The translations under genes were made by a program, and so were the position numbers. Below are positions 37,485 to 46,776 of a stretch of 64,000 bases of DNA, piece by piece. The stretch covers positions 124,001 through 188,000 of the forward strand of contig JAKVNF010000002.1 in NCBI GenBank assembly GCA_022483465.1, given 5' to 3'. How positions within the stretch are numbered: position 1 is the stretch's first letter; each line of letters starts with the position of its first letter. Under the pieces are notes generated by a model, which was not told the DNA's origin, did not search any database, and worked only from the letters and a program-made list of their open reading frames with translations. Origin of the DNA: Lachnospiraceae bacterium. Lineage in GTDB: Bacteria; Bacillota; Clostridia; Lachnospirales; Lachnospiraceae.

Positions 37485-38909
37485 ATGAGAAAGAGAATGG
37501 TACAGATCATCCTGGCGGCACTGGCCGCCGGGACACTTGCGGTGACCGTGCCCACCGCGCTCCCCGGGAGCCGGGCAGAGGCTGCCTCCGTCCAGCTTGC
37601 CGGCGGCACCACCGTGGACGCAGTCGCGGTGGCGGGGATCGTCGCAGACGGCTGCACGGGGACTCTCCTCGTTTTGGATACCGAGATCGGGACGTTTCGG
37701 ATCGTGCTGGATACAAACACCCAGTACGGCACGACCCAGTACCTGAACAAGGGCGCCATCATCCTGACGGACATCTACGCGGGAACGGACAACCAGTTCC
37801 ACGCGGCGGACATCCAGATCAACACGGACAACGCGAAGAAGACGGGCTCTGTGGCGGTGGGGACCTCGGTCGCAAAGGCGGCCGCAGGCTCCACCACATC
37901 CTCCGGTACCACCGTGAAGGTGCAGCAGCAGACGACCCGGGTCTCCGGCGTTGTGGATGATGCCACCACCACAGACCTCTTGGTCCTCAAAACCAAGGAC
38001 GGCACCATGAAGATCACCCTGGATGCCTCCACCGACATGTCCGACGGGAAGGTTCTGATCCCCGGCGGCACCTACAAGGTGGACATCTACCGCGGGGACG
38101 GGGACTACAACCACGCGGCCAAGATCATCGACACCTCGGACAACACCGTGGGCACCAACGCGGGCGTGAACACCGCCAAGACCTTCTCATATACCGGCAC
38201 CGTCGTCTCCGGGACGAAGCAGAACAAGCTCCTCTTAAAGACCTCCGACGGCAGCACCCTGACGATCAAGATCGACTCCGGCACCGACACCTCCGCCTGC
38301 CACGTGCTGAAGGTGGGGCAGAAGGTCACCGCCACTGTGGCCTATGCCTCTGATGCCTACCTCCACGCGGTGCGCCTGACCGACAACACCAAGAAGGCGG
38401 TCACCGTCAAGGAGGGCTCCATGGGCGATGCGGGCATGCTGACCGGCCAGTCCACCGTGACCGTGCAGGGGACCGTGATGGCCGACTCCACCGATGACGT
38501 GATGCTCCTGTCCGTGAACGGGCAGACGATGCAGCTTCGCCTGGACTCCGGCTCCAAGGGGACGAACCTCTCCGCGATCGTGCCGGGCTTCTCCTACAGC
38601 GTAAGCCTCTACCTCGGAACCGACGGCTACAACCACGTGGCCACGATCACGAACCTTGCCGGGAACGACGCGGGCACCGGCAGCAACGTGAACAAGAACA
38701 CGAAGACCTCCGTGACCGGCACGATCACCGAGGCCCGCTGCGGGTATGTGAAGCTCAAGGACAGCCAGGGAAGTGTCTGGACGATCCGCCTCGACACCAC
38801 CACCGACACCTCCGCCTGCCGGATCCTGCGCACCGGGCGCAAGATCAAGGCCTCCTGCGCGCTGGGAACCGACGGCTACTGGCACGCCACCGCCCTGGCA
38901 AGGATGTAA
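37485..38909 (+). CDS. secreted protein with about five OB-fold-like repeats
   Basis: A 474-residue exported protein. The signal peptide (MRKRMVQIILAALAAGTLAV onward) ends at about residue 33. The rest is about five repeats of 70-85 residues with the pattern V.G.V / LLVL.T..G...I.LD..T / G....V.IY...D...HAA.I. Repeat units start near residues 45, 140, 225, 315 and 400. Strand-rich units of this shape resemble OB folds. No enzyme motif, cell-wall anchor or binding signature is seen. The start is uncertain; upstream in-frame starts exist at 37410 and 37452. Confidence 0.65.
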   Translation: MRKRMVQIILAALAAGTLAVTVPTALPGSRAEAASVQLAGGTTVDAVAVAGIVADGCTGTLLVLDTEIGTFRIVLDTNTQYGTTQYLNKGAIILTDIYAGTDNQFHAADIQINTDNAKKTGSVAVGTSVAKAAAGSTTSSGTTVKVQQQTTRVSGVVDDATTTDLLVLKTKDGTMKITLDASTDMSDGKVLIPGGTYKVDIYRGDGDYNHAAKIIDTSDNTVGTNAGVNTAKTFSYTGTVVSGTKQNKLLLKTSDGSTLTIKIDSGTDTSACHVLKVGQKVTATVAYASDAYLHAVRLTDNTKKAVTVKEGSMGDAGMLTGQSTVTVQGTVMADSTDDVMLLSVNGQTMQLRLDSGSKGTNLSAIVPGFSYSVSLYLGTDGYNHVATITNLAGNDAGTGSNVNKNTKTSVTGTITEARCGYVKLKDSQGSVWTIRLDTTTDTSACRILRTGRKIKASCALGTDGYWHATALARM

Positions 38910-38966
38910 ACGCAAGACAAAAAACCGGTTTCCCTTTTGGGAAAACTGTGATAAAGAAGAAAAAGC

Positions 38967-39005
38967 AAAGGTGCAGTATCCTCCAGGGGATCCTGTACCT
39001 TTTTT
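38967..39005 (+). terminator. terminator of the repeat protein gene
   Basis: AAAGGTGCAGTATCC pairs with GGATCCTGTACCTTT, with two imperfect positions, followed by a T-run at 38999-39005. Confidence 0.8.
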
Positions 39006-39229
39006 GCGCACGGAGCTGTGCGTGAAAAAAATTTTCTTCCCGGCAAAATTTCAGACATATTTTTCTTTTTGATATTTTCTTTTGCGACCGCATACGGTAG
39101 AATGGGGATTTGAGGAACCTGTCCAAAAGAGACATTATAAACAGGACGACATTCATTCAATATTTTGGATTTCTGCGGCCTGCCATAACAGATCTGCATG
39201 GCATTTCGTTAGAATGACCAAATACGGAG
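39006..39229. other. intergenic segment upstream of the group II intron
   Basis: Likely holds the original promoter of the phosphoglucomutase gene (TAGAAT near 39098). A terminator-like hairpin TGCCAT/ATGGCA followed by TTTCGTT lies at 39181-39210, about 20 bases before the intron; class C group II introns favour such sites. No gene is seen. Confidence 0.4.
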
Positions 39230-39726
39230 GTGCGCCAGTTCGGCGCTTGATATATAGGCGGGTGAAAGTCCTGCCCCGGTAAAGCCTCAGCAGGCAGCCG
39301 GTACACAGCCTTGGAGCCAAAGCCGTGAGGTGAGGTTTAAGCGTAGGCAGTGGAGTGCGAGAACCGCAATGCGAAAGCGTGAAGCGATTCAGCCCCGTAA
39401 GTAATATCGAGCGGAAGTCGAGGTGTTCTCCTTCACCGCAGACAGCAAGAAACGGTCGCTATGCAAGACCGCGGAGATTCCGTCGGGGTCCCAGAGCGTG
39501 GTGAGCGCACAAATGTAGATCAAGCGTACCTGGGAGGTCTGTGCATTTCTGCGGACAGCAGTAAGGCCAAGCAAAGTCTTGTAAACGGAGCGCGGCTAAC
39601 GAATACACAGAAGTCGGATCAGCCCATAGTAGCGTTGAAACCGTCGAAAGACGGTGGAGTCAAGGGGCTGACGAATCAACAATCGCCGGAGGCGAAGCAT
39701 GTGGGGCACAGGAGGCCCAATAACAC

Positions 39727-41007
39727 ATGGCACAGGAACTGAAGGGGATAAGGTATCAGTCGGAGACATACCCGAGACTGACGACTCTTATCAACCGAAT
39801 CAACGAAGAGAGCCTGAAGGAGGCACATCGGAGGCAGAAGACGGGCAAGGCGGCCGGGGTAGACGGCGTGACCAAGGAGATGTACGAAGAGAACCTCGAT
39901 GAGAACATCAAGAATCTCGTAACGAGAATGAAGTCGTTCAAGTACATCCCCCAGCCGGTAAGAAGAACGTACATACCCAAGGCAAACGGCAAGCTGAGAC
40001 CGCTCGGAATACCTGCGTACGAGGACAAGCTGGTTCAATGCGTAATGGCCGACATTCTGAACGAAGTCTATGAGCCGAGGTTTGCAGACTGCTCGTATGG
40101 ATTTCGCCCGAAGCGCAGTGCTCATGACGTCGTGAGGTTCATCAACCAGACGGTAATGAAGGGCAAAGTGAACTACATCCTCGACGCCGACATCAAAGGT
40201 TTCTTCGACAATCTCGACCAGAAGTGGCTGATGAAGTTTCTCGAGCATGACATCGCTGACAAGAACTTCCTGCGGTATATTGGAAGGTTCCTGAAAGCAG
40301 GCGTCATGGAAGGGACAGAGCTGCAGGACAGCGACCGGGGTACTCCGCAGGGAGGCCTGATCTCACCAATACTTGCAAACGTGTACCTGCATTACGTACT
40401 CGATTTGTGGTATGAGATTGGTCTGAAGCCCAAGCTCAGGGGAGAAGTATACTACGTCAGATATGCTGACGACTTCCTCTTCCTGTTTCAGTACGAGAAT
40501 GAGGCCCGCCTGGTCATGCAGGGATTGAGAAATCGGTTGAGCCGCTATGGACTGGAGCTCGCTCCGGACAAGACGAGAATACTACCGTTTGGGCGGTTCA
40601 AGGGCACAAAGGAGGACTTCACCTTTCTGGGATTCACGTTCTACAACACGAAAACCCGCGGCGGTAAATACCGGACCGGGATTAAGACCAGCAAGAAGAA
40701 GCTCAGCCAGAAGAAACAGACAGTCAAGGCGTGGCTTGCGACCAGGCTGACGAAGCCGGTGGCCGAAACAATGATGCTCATCGACAAGTCGTTGGCGGGA
40801 CACTACAGCTATTACGGAGTCAATGGGAACTTTCACTCGATTCAGACCTTCTGGAAGTATGTGAAATATGCGACCTACAGGATGTTGAATCGGAGGGACC
40901 AAAAGGGGAAATTCAGGTATGACAAGTTTCTCCGTGTGTGGAGCTTCTACGTCAAGGAGCCGCACCTGACGAAGGATATCTGGGGTTGGAAACCGACGTT
41001 GGTTTGA
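39727..41007 (+). CDS. ltrA: group II intron reverse transcriptase/maturase
   Basis: A 426-residue protein. RT blocks are clear: AAGVDGVTKEMYEENL, IPKANGKLRPLGIPAYEDK, FRPKRSAHDVV, DADIKGFFDNLD, GTPQGGLISPILANVYL and the catalytic YADD in VRYADDFLFLF. A thumb/maturase X region follows (HYSYYGVNGN). There is no HNH endonuclease domain at the C-terminus. The protein would splice the intron RNA and drive retrohoming. It appears intact. Confidence 0.95.
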   Translation: MAQELKGIRYQSETYPRLTTLINRINEESLKEAHRRQKTGKAAGVDGVTKEMYEENLDENIKNLVTRMKSFKYIPQPVRRTYIPKANGKLRPLGIPAYEDKLVQCVMADILNEVYEPRFADCSYGFRPKRSAHDVVRFINQTVMKGKVNYILDADIKGFFDNLDQKWLMKFLEHDIADKNFLRYIGRFLKAGVMEGTELQDSDRGTPQGGLISPILANVYLHYVLDLWYEIGLKPKLRGEVYYVRYADDFLFLFQYENEARLVMQGLRNRLSRYGLELAPDKTRILPFGRFKGTKEDFTFLGFTFYNTKTRGGKYRTGIKTSKKKLSQKKQTVKAWLATRLTKPVAETMMLIDKSLAGHYSYYGVNGNFHSIQTFWKYVKYATYRMLNRRDQKGKFRYDKFLRVWSFYVKEPHLTKDIWGWKPTLV

Positions 41008-41008
41008 A

Positions 41009-41041
41009 GAGCCGTATGCGGGAGAACCGCACGTACGGTTC
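41009..41041 (+). ncRNA. domain V of the group II intron
   Basis: A 33-base hairpin with the catalytic base of the stem AGCC, a central bulge and a GAGA tetraloop. It is the most conserved intron element and directly follows the reverse transcriptase stop codon. Confidence 0.85.
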
Positions 41042-41081
41042 TGTGAGGGGCAGTAGGCAAGCCTTTCACGATAATTGAGAA

Positions 41082-41389
41082 GGCGTTAGTTAAGAAACGG
41101 GTTGATAAGCGATCGCCTAGCATGAGACCACTAATACCTCACTTTGAGCTCGAGCTGGGTACACTCCTATCCGTGCTGTGTTGCATCATGTAACAAAGCA
41201 TCACCTAGATTGCCTAAACACATACACTCACTTGCCGAGTATGTGACTATAAATAACAAGATAGGCATTATGCGGAGAAGAAAAGAGCTCCAAATGGGGA
41301 TTCTATATCTTCATCGGACATTATCGCGTCGAGAGTTCACCATGGAGGTTGTGGTATGGAACCCATCAACCCGGTTCTTTACTAACGCC
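41082..41389 (+). mobile_element. IS1595-type MITE, copy A (308 bp)
   Basis: It begins GGCGTTAGTTAAGAAACGGG and ends in the inverted repeat read as GGCGTTAGTAAAGAACCGGG from the right. An 8-bp duplication ATTGAGAA flanks it (41074-41081, 41390-41397). It is near-identical to copies at 45420 and 62384. It lies between the group II intron and phosphoglucomutase. There is no transposase; the ends match those of the IS1595 element at 50189. Confidence 0.93.
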
Positions 41390-41429
41390 ATTGAGAAAGG
41401 AGTGTCGAGACTGTCTACTCGACGAGAAT

Positions 41430-42881
41430 ATGATACGATTTGGCACAGGCGGCTGGCGCGCCGTCATCGGAGAGGAGTTCACGCGCTGGAACCTGGAGCT
41501 TTTAGCCCAGGCGATGTGCGACAAGATGAAGGCCGAGGGCGTCTCGGACGCGGGCATGGTGATCGGGTACGACCGGCGCTTTCTCTCCAAGGAGGCCATG
41601 CAGTGGATGGCCCGGGTCTTTGCCGCGAACGGCATCAAGACGTGCCTCATCAACCGCTCCTGCCCGACGCCGGTGGCGATGTTCTACACGATGACCCACG
41701 ACCTGCCCTACGGCATGATGGTCACCGCCTCCCACAACCCCGCCACTTACAACGGCGTGAAGGTCTTCACCAGGGGCGGCCGGGACGCGGACGAGACCGT
41801 GACCGCAGACATCGAGAAATATGCACAGAAGATTGAGGACAAAAAGCTGGAGGCGCTGAAGGCGGGAACCGACTTCACAATCCCCTCGCTCCTCTACCAG
41901 GACGCGGTGGCCCAGGGCCTCATCCAGGAGATCTACCCCTTCAACGAGTATCTCGACAGCATCCTGTCGGTGATCGACGCAAAGAAGATCCGCAACGCGG
42001 ACCTTCGGATCGCCCTGGACCCGATGTACGGCGTCAGCGAGACCTCGATCAAGACGATCCTCATCACCGCACGGTGCGAGGTGTACACGATCCACGGAAA
42101 CCACGACACGCTCTTTGGCGGCAAGCTCCCCGCCCCGAATGAGAAGGCGATGGGTCCTTTGTCCACCGTGGTGACCGACGGGCACTTCGACATCGGCATT
42201 GCCACCGACGGCGACGCGGACCGGATCGGCGTCATCGACGACCTGGGCCGGTACCTCTCCCCGAACGACCTTCTGGTGGTGCTCTACTACTACCTGGAGA
42301 AGTACAAGGGCCTGCACGGACCGGCGGTGCGCAACATCTGCACCACCCACCGGCTGGACAAGCTGGCGGCGATGTTCGGCGAGACCTGCTACGAGGTCCC
42401 GGTCGGCTTCAAGTGGATCTCCTCGAAGATGACCGAGTCCAACGCTCTGATCGGCGGCGAGTCCTCCGGCGGCCTCTCGATAAGGGGCCACATCCACGGC
42501 AAGGACGGCGTCTACGCGGCGGCGCTCCTCGCGGAGATGCTGGCGGTGACCGGAAAGCCGATGAGCAAGATCATGGAGGACATCGAGACGGAGGTCGGAA
42601 AGACCGCCTTTGTCGAGAACAACTACCGCTTCCGCAAGGAGGACAAGCCCCGGTACCTCAAGACCATCATGGAGGACCGCTTTGTTCCGACCCTTCCCTA
42701 TGCAATCGACCACATCTCGTACCTGGACGGCTGCAAGGTCTACTTCGAAAACGGAGGCTGGGTCTCCATCCGCTTCTCCGGCACGGAGCCGCTGCTGCGC
42801 GTATTCTCGGAGATGCCGGAGAAAGAACAGGCAGACACCGTCTGCCAGATTTACAAGGACGCGCTGCATCTGGGCAGCTGA
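41430..42881 (+). CDS. phosphoglucomutase/phosphomannomutase family protein
   Basis: A 483-residue alpha-D-phosphohexomutase converting hexose 1- and 6-phosphates. It starts MIRFGTGGWRAVIGEEF. The catalytic Ser is in TASHNPATYNG, the metal site in TDGDADRIG, the sugar loop in GGESSGGLS and the phosphate site in RFSGTEPLLR. An in-frame start at 41349 lies inside the MITE and is rejected. The only good ribosome site, AAAGGAG (41396-41402), is 27 bases upstream, separated by a hairpin GTCGAG/CTCGAC (41404-41423). Confidence 0.92.
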   Translation: MIRFGTGGWRAVIGEEFTRWNLELLAQAMCDKMKAEGVSDAGMVIGYDRRFLSKEAMQWMARVFAANGIKTCLINRSCPTPVAMFYTMTHDLPYGMMVTASHNPATYNGVKVFTRGGRDADETVTADIEKYAQKIEDKKLEALKAGTDFTIPSLLYQDAVAQGLIQEIYPFNEYLDSILSVIDAKKIRNADLRIALDPMYGVSETSIKTILITARCEVYTIHGNHDTLFGGKLPAPNEKAMGPLSTVVTDGHFDIGIATDGDADRIGVIDDLGRYLSPNDLLVVLYYYLEKYKGLHGPAVRNICTTHRLDKLAAMFGETCYEVPVGFKWISSKMTESNALIGGESSGGLSIRGHIHGKDGVYAAALLAEMLAVTGKPMSKIMEDIETEVGKTAFVENNYRFRKEDKPRYLKTIMEDRFVPTLPYAIDHISYLDGCKVYFENGGWVSIRFSGTEPLLRVFSEMPEKEQADTVCQIYKDALHLGS

Positions 42882-42995
42882 TCCGTCCTTCCCCAACTGT
42901 CAAGGGAAGTCCCGGAGGACCAAAATAAAGCGCCGGATCATCACATAAGGAGCTTCCTGTATGCTTCAAAGTGTAGATCAGGTTTGACATAAAAA

Positions 42996-43067
42996 GATAC
43001 CTCGCGGTACATTGATACTACTTATCAACCCGGACGGTTATAAGAATCTAATGTACGAGAGGTATCT
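42996..43067 (+). promoter_or_regulatory. left-end inverted repeat covering the IS110 start region
   Basis: AGATACCTCGCGGTACATT (42996-43014) is matched by the inverted AATGTACGAGAGGTATCT (43050-43067), which contains the GAGAGG ribosome site of the ATG at 43071. In RNA the pair would hide the ribosome site; in DNA it offers a second copy of the terminal binding site. Self-limited transposase expression is inferred. Confidence 0.5.
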
Positions 43068-43540
43068 ACCATGAATCGTAACGCACACGCATCAAAAAAG
43101 CAAACATCTAAGAAGTCGGCACCAAACGAAAGGAGACGTGGAAAAGAAGAACAAGCGGAGTTCGTCAAGAAACGCGAAGAGATCATCAAAGGACTGCAGG
43201 CGCACTCCTGGAAAGATCTCGAAGTCGGACGCAAATTCAGACGTAACGAAAAACTCGATCTGATCACGGCAGATTCAGTGATCGTCGGCTGTGATATCGG
43301 AAGCGTCAAGCACTTTATCCGGGCTATTGATGCTCAGGGCAGAGCTCTCACCAGCAAGCCATTTTCCTTCGATAACGACGAAGAAGGCTTTAAGGCTGCC
43401 TATGACTGGATGGTCGGAATCGCGGCACAGAACGATAAGACGCAGATTGTTCTGGCGATGGAACCTACGGGCCATTACTGGTTTTGCTTCGCTGCCTGGT
43501 GTACCTCGCATGGAATAACCGTCGTGCAGGTTAACCCTTA

Positions 43541-44875
43541 GGATCTGCGCGTAAATAAATTAATCAATATATTGCGATTTCATCTCCTATTTCGTATTAT
43601 GGGTGCATGAGCGATGAAGATATCCTTAAAAAGCGAATAACCGGTGTCATGTCCCTCCTTAATGAGAAGCAGAGGAGGCAGTATCTTGCCTATGAAGCTG
43701 AGTCCCTCGGACGCGGTGGCATTTCAAAAGTCAGCCAATTATCAGGTGCGAACAGGAATACGATTGCCGTTGGATTGAAGGAAATTCATTCCGGGAATCC
43801 AGAGGCTGATCGTGAAATCCAGCAGGAGGATTCCGGACGCATCCGTAAAAAGGGTGCCGGAAGAAAACCAATTACGAAATCTCAGCCGGGTATTGAAGAG
43901 GCTCTGCTGAAGCTGGTAGAGAACGACAGCTATGGCAATCCCGAGACTCCTCTTCTCTGGACATCCAAAAGTACACGGCAACTGGCTCAGGAGCTCACAG
44001 AGCAGGGATATCAGATCGGCCCTACTTCGGTCCGCGAGTTACTGGCCGTAAATGGGTACAGCCTGCAACAAAATCAGAAAAACAAGCAGGTTGGCGAGCC
44101 ATCGCCGGACCGGGATGCCCAATTCAGACATATCAATGAGACCTGCCTGGCCTACATGACCAACGATGAACCAGTGATTTCCATCGACTGTAAGAAAAAG
44201 GAAAACATCGGCAATTTCAACAACAATGGTGTCGAATATACTCCAAAAGGCACCCCTACACAGGTATTGGATCACGATTTTCCGCTGCCTGAGAAAGGCA
44301 AGGCAATTCCATATGGTGTTTATGATCTCTCACAAAACGAAGGTTTCGTAAATGTTGGTATCACCTCAGATACTGCAGAATTTGCGGTAGCCTCCATACG
44401 TATGTGGTGGGAGGAAATGGGCAAAACACGGTATCCAAATGCAACTAAACTTTATATCACAGCAGACGGTGGCGGCAGTAACGGAAGCCGTAATCGCCTG
44501 TTTAAGGTCGAATTGCAAAAGCTCGTAAACGAGATAGGTATTCCGATAGAGGTTTCCCACTTCCCACCAGGAACATCAAAATGGAACAAGATTGAGCACC
44601 GCATGTTCAGCCAGATCAGCAAAAACTGGCGCGGCAGGCCGTTGGAAACACTGGCTGTCATCATAAACCTTATAGCGAATACAACAACAGAAAAAGGTCT
44701 TGTGATCAAGTGCGGGCTTGATTCCGGTACGTACACGACTGGGATCAAGGTCACAGATGAGGAGCTGGGACAAGTGAACATCATTCGTAATGCGTTTCGG
44801 GGAGACTGGAATTATGTCATCGCTCCAGCTATTTATTCCCAGTAGAATACGCATGAGTTAATTGCGCGCAGTTTC
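43541..44875 (+). mobile_element. ISAzo13-type element inside the IS110 gene
   Basis: A 1335-bp element. The left end GGATCTGCGCG and the inverted right end GAAACTGCGCG form short terminal repeats. TTA is duplicated at 43538-43540 and 44876-44878. Excision restores the host frame as VNPYAVK, the normal IS110 sequence, which supports these limits. Confidence 0.85.
43607..44845 (+). CDS. ISAzo13-family transposase
   Basis: A 412-residue DDE transposase. An N-terminal helix-turn-helix (GISKVSQLSGANRNTIAVGL) precedes a proline-and-charge linker. The DDE domain has PVISIDCKKKENIGNF (first Asp), LYITADGGGSNGSRNRLFK (second Asp) and FPPGTSKWNKIEHRMFSQIS (Glu), which is the signature of the ISAzo13/Rhodopirellula-type family. 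It appears intact. The ribosome site is weak. Confidence 0.9.
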   Translation: MSDEDILKKRITGVMSLLNEKQRRQYLAYEAESLGRGGISKVSQLSGANRNTIAVGLKEIHSGNPEADREIQQEDSGRIRKKGAGRKPITKSQPGIEEALLKLVENDSYGNPETPLLWTSKSTRQLAQELTEQGYQIGPTSVRELLAVNGYSLQQNQKNKQVGEPSPDRDAQFRHINETCLAYMTNDEPVISIDCKKKENIGNFNNNGVEYTPKGTPTQVLDHDFPLPEKGKAIPYGVYDLSQNEGFVNVGITSDTAEFAVASIRMWWEEMGKTRYPNATKLYITADGGGSNGSRNRLFKVELQKLVNEIGIPIEVSHFPPGTSKWNKIEHRMFSQISKNWRGRPLETLAVIINLIANTTTEKGLVIKCGLDSGTYTTGIKVTDEELGQVNIIRNAFRGDWNYVIAPAIYSQ

Positions 44876-45419
44876 TTATGCGGTAAAAGCAACAAAGGAG
44901 ATCCAGGACAACAGCCAGCTGAAGAGTGACCGCAAAGACCCTGGAGTAATCGCAGAACTGGCCAAAAACGGCAATTATTCGGTACCGTACATTGCTGAAG
45001 GAACTTATGCTTCACTCCGTGAGCTGGAGCTTTTCCGTGAGCGTGTCATGGAAGATAGGGTCCGCGACAACAACAGGCTCTGCCAGGAAATGGACAAATA
45101 CTTCCCGGAATACAGGCGCATCTACAAGGACGTAGATATGGTATTCAGCCTTGCAGTCCTGGCGAAAGCTCCTCTTCCCGAAGACATAGTCAGAATCGGA
45201 GAAGATGGGATCAGAGCTCTCTGGCACAGCGAGAAGCTGCGTGGCCGCGGATACAGTAAGGCTGCAGAGCTCCTTGAGAAGGCCCAACAGAGTGTTGGTT
45301 TAAGAGTGGGACAGGTCCAGGCCAGGATGTCCATACAGTACCTTGTGAGGTCAATCCGGGACAAAGACACATGCCTTGCTGAAATAGATGACGAGATCAC
45401 GAAACTGGCAAAATCGATT

Positions 45420-45727
45420 GGCGTTAGTTAAGAAACGGGTTGATAAGCGATCGCCTAGCATGAGACCACTAATCCCTCACTTTGAGCTCGAGCTGGGTAC
45501 ACTTCTATCCGTGCTGTGTTGCATCATGTAACAAAGTATCACCTAGATTGCCTAAAAGCATACACCTACTTGCCGAGCATGTGACTATAAATAACAAGAT
45601 AGGCATTATGCAGAGAAGAAAAGAGCTCCAAATGGGGATTCTATATCTTCATCAGACATTATCGCGTCGAGAGTTCACCATGGAGGTTGTGGTATGGAAC
45701 CCATCAACCCGGTTCTTTACTAACGCC
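45420..45727 (+). mobile_element. IS1595-type MITE, copy B (308 bp)
   Basis: Same length, orientation and ends as copy A, with only scattered base differences. An 8-bp duplication AATCGATT flanks it (45412-45419, 45728-45735). It interrupts the third quarter of the IS110 transposase gene, so it inserted after that element arrived. Confidence 0.93.
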
Positions 45728-46191
45728 AATCGATTCAATACGTTGATAAGCTCCAAGCGATTCCTGGACTTGGAGAACGCATCATTTCCGGAATCCTGTC
45801 CGAAATCGGTGATCTGACCCGCTTTGACGATGTTAAAGGGATCCAGAAGTACAGCGGTCTTGGGCTGGTCTCTGAAAGCTCCGGAAAGCACAATGGCGAG
45901 ACGCATATCAGCCACAGAGGACGCAAGAGACTCAGATACTGGCTGTACATAGGTGCTAAGAGTGTAGTGGCACATTCCCGTGAGTTTGCGGAGCTGCATG
46001 CGTACTACACGACCAGAGATGAGAATCCGCTAAAGAAGATGCAGTCGCTGATGGTGATCGCATGCAAACTCCTGAGGATCATTTACGTGGTTCTAACGAA
46101 GGGGGTGGACTATGACCCGCATAAGATGCTTGGGGACATTGTGAGGCCCGAGAACACGAAAAACAAGGCGAAAGGAGCTGCTGTAGCGTGA

Positions 46192-46708
46192 ACATATCAG
46201 CACATGGCGGAACAAGCCATCAGAGAGGGCGGAGGGCTGGCCTTCGGTAAAGTTATGCAGCACATCATGGTTCCAGCACCCTGCCAGATCCCGGATTGAG
46301 GATCTGAGACCTGGCAGGGCTCTGGAATCGACAGAGTTCTAAACCAGTAGGGGAAGACAGGCGGCAGTGTTGCGCCAGCTGTTCAAACAGCTCTGTTGTC
46401 CGATCCGAACCGGTCTGGTAGCAGTATCAAACAAATAAGAGCTGTAGTCGGCAGGAAGTTTTTTCCATGGGGCATGACCCCGTAGCCAAGCTTTGCCGAC
46501 ACCCGGTGTATGACAGGTGGGACGAAGGAAGTTGTGGACGTCAGAGTATCTCTGATGATCCCGGTAGACATGGGAGGTTCACCTCATAGATCATTCAGGG
46601 TATAAGAAGGCCTTTATAAAAGTAAAGGTGCTTTATTTCCTGTACGAACTTTTGGACAGAACGCTCCAATCCTTCTCTGGAATACACCCCTTGGCTCTTA
46701 TTCGTTCA
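46192..46708 (+). ncRNA. candidate bridge RNA region of the IS110 element
   Basis: A noncoding region of about 515 bases with several stems: CCTGCCAG/CTGGCAGG (about 46279-46318), AGCTGTT/AACAGCT (about 46377-46392), GGGG.CATGA.CCCC and GTCGGCA/TGCCGAC (about 46448-46500). Characterised IS110 elements encode a bridge RNA that selects donor and target, placed in the right end for the IS1111 group. The loop assignments cannot be made by eye. Confidence 0.45.
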
Positions 46709-46776
46709 GTACCGCGAGGTTAAAAAGCCTTGATTTAATGAAGGAAAATCCCTTGACACAATAGGGAGGAAATGAT

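Larger units (their letters stand above)
39230..41072 (+). mobile_element. group II intron with reverse transcriptase
   Basis: The 5' end GTGCGCC fits the GUGYG intron start. About 500 structured bases (domains I-III) precede the reverse transcriptase in domain IV. Domain V is 41009-41041: GAGCCGTATGCGG and CCGCACGTACGGTTC around a GAGA loop. Domain VI follows (GTGAGGGG...CCTTTCAC). The 3' end is near 41070 and is not exact. It sits in the leader of phosphoglucomutase. Compact size and lack of an endonuclease domain suggest a class C-like type. Confidence 0.85.
43071..46191 (+). pseudogene. IS110-family DEDD transposase, broken into three pieces
   Basis: Piece 1 (43071-43540) has the RuvC-like start: VIVGCDIGSVKHFIRAIDAQ, then VLAMEPTGHYWF and ends VVQVNP. 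Piece 2 (44879-45419) continues AVKATKEIQDNSQLKSDRKD. Piece 3 (45736-46191) has the Transposase_20 region: IPGLGERIISGILSEIGDLT and SGKHNGETHISHRGRKRLRY. Removing both insertions with one target copy each gives one 488-residue frame. The catalytic residues are kept, so the gene was whole before the insertions. The 60-residue Lys-rich N-terminus is an extension. Confidence 0.88.
42990..46725 (+). mobile_element. IS110-family (IS1111-group) element, interrupted twice
   Basis: A 12-base subterminal inverted repeat, ACCTCGCGGTAC (42999-43010) and GTACCGCGAGGT (46709-46720), encloses the transposase remnants and a long 3' noncoding region. Subterminal repeats are the mark of the IS1111 group. Exact ends lie a few bases outside and are estimated. 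The element carries an ISAzo13-type insertion (43541) and a MITE (45420); without them it is about 2.1 kb. Confidence 0.7.

Noticed and set aside
41144-41389. About 80-codon frame conserved in all three MITE copies
   Set aside because: The conservation follows from the copies being near-identical; it starts at TTG without a ribosome site and resembles no protein.
42984-43019. TTGACA as a promoter for the IS110 transposase
   Set aside because: The nearest -10-like box (GATACT) is 24 bases away, and no box fits at 16-18 bases.
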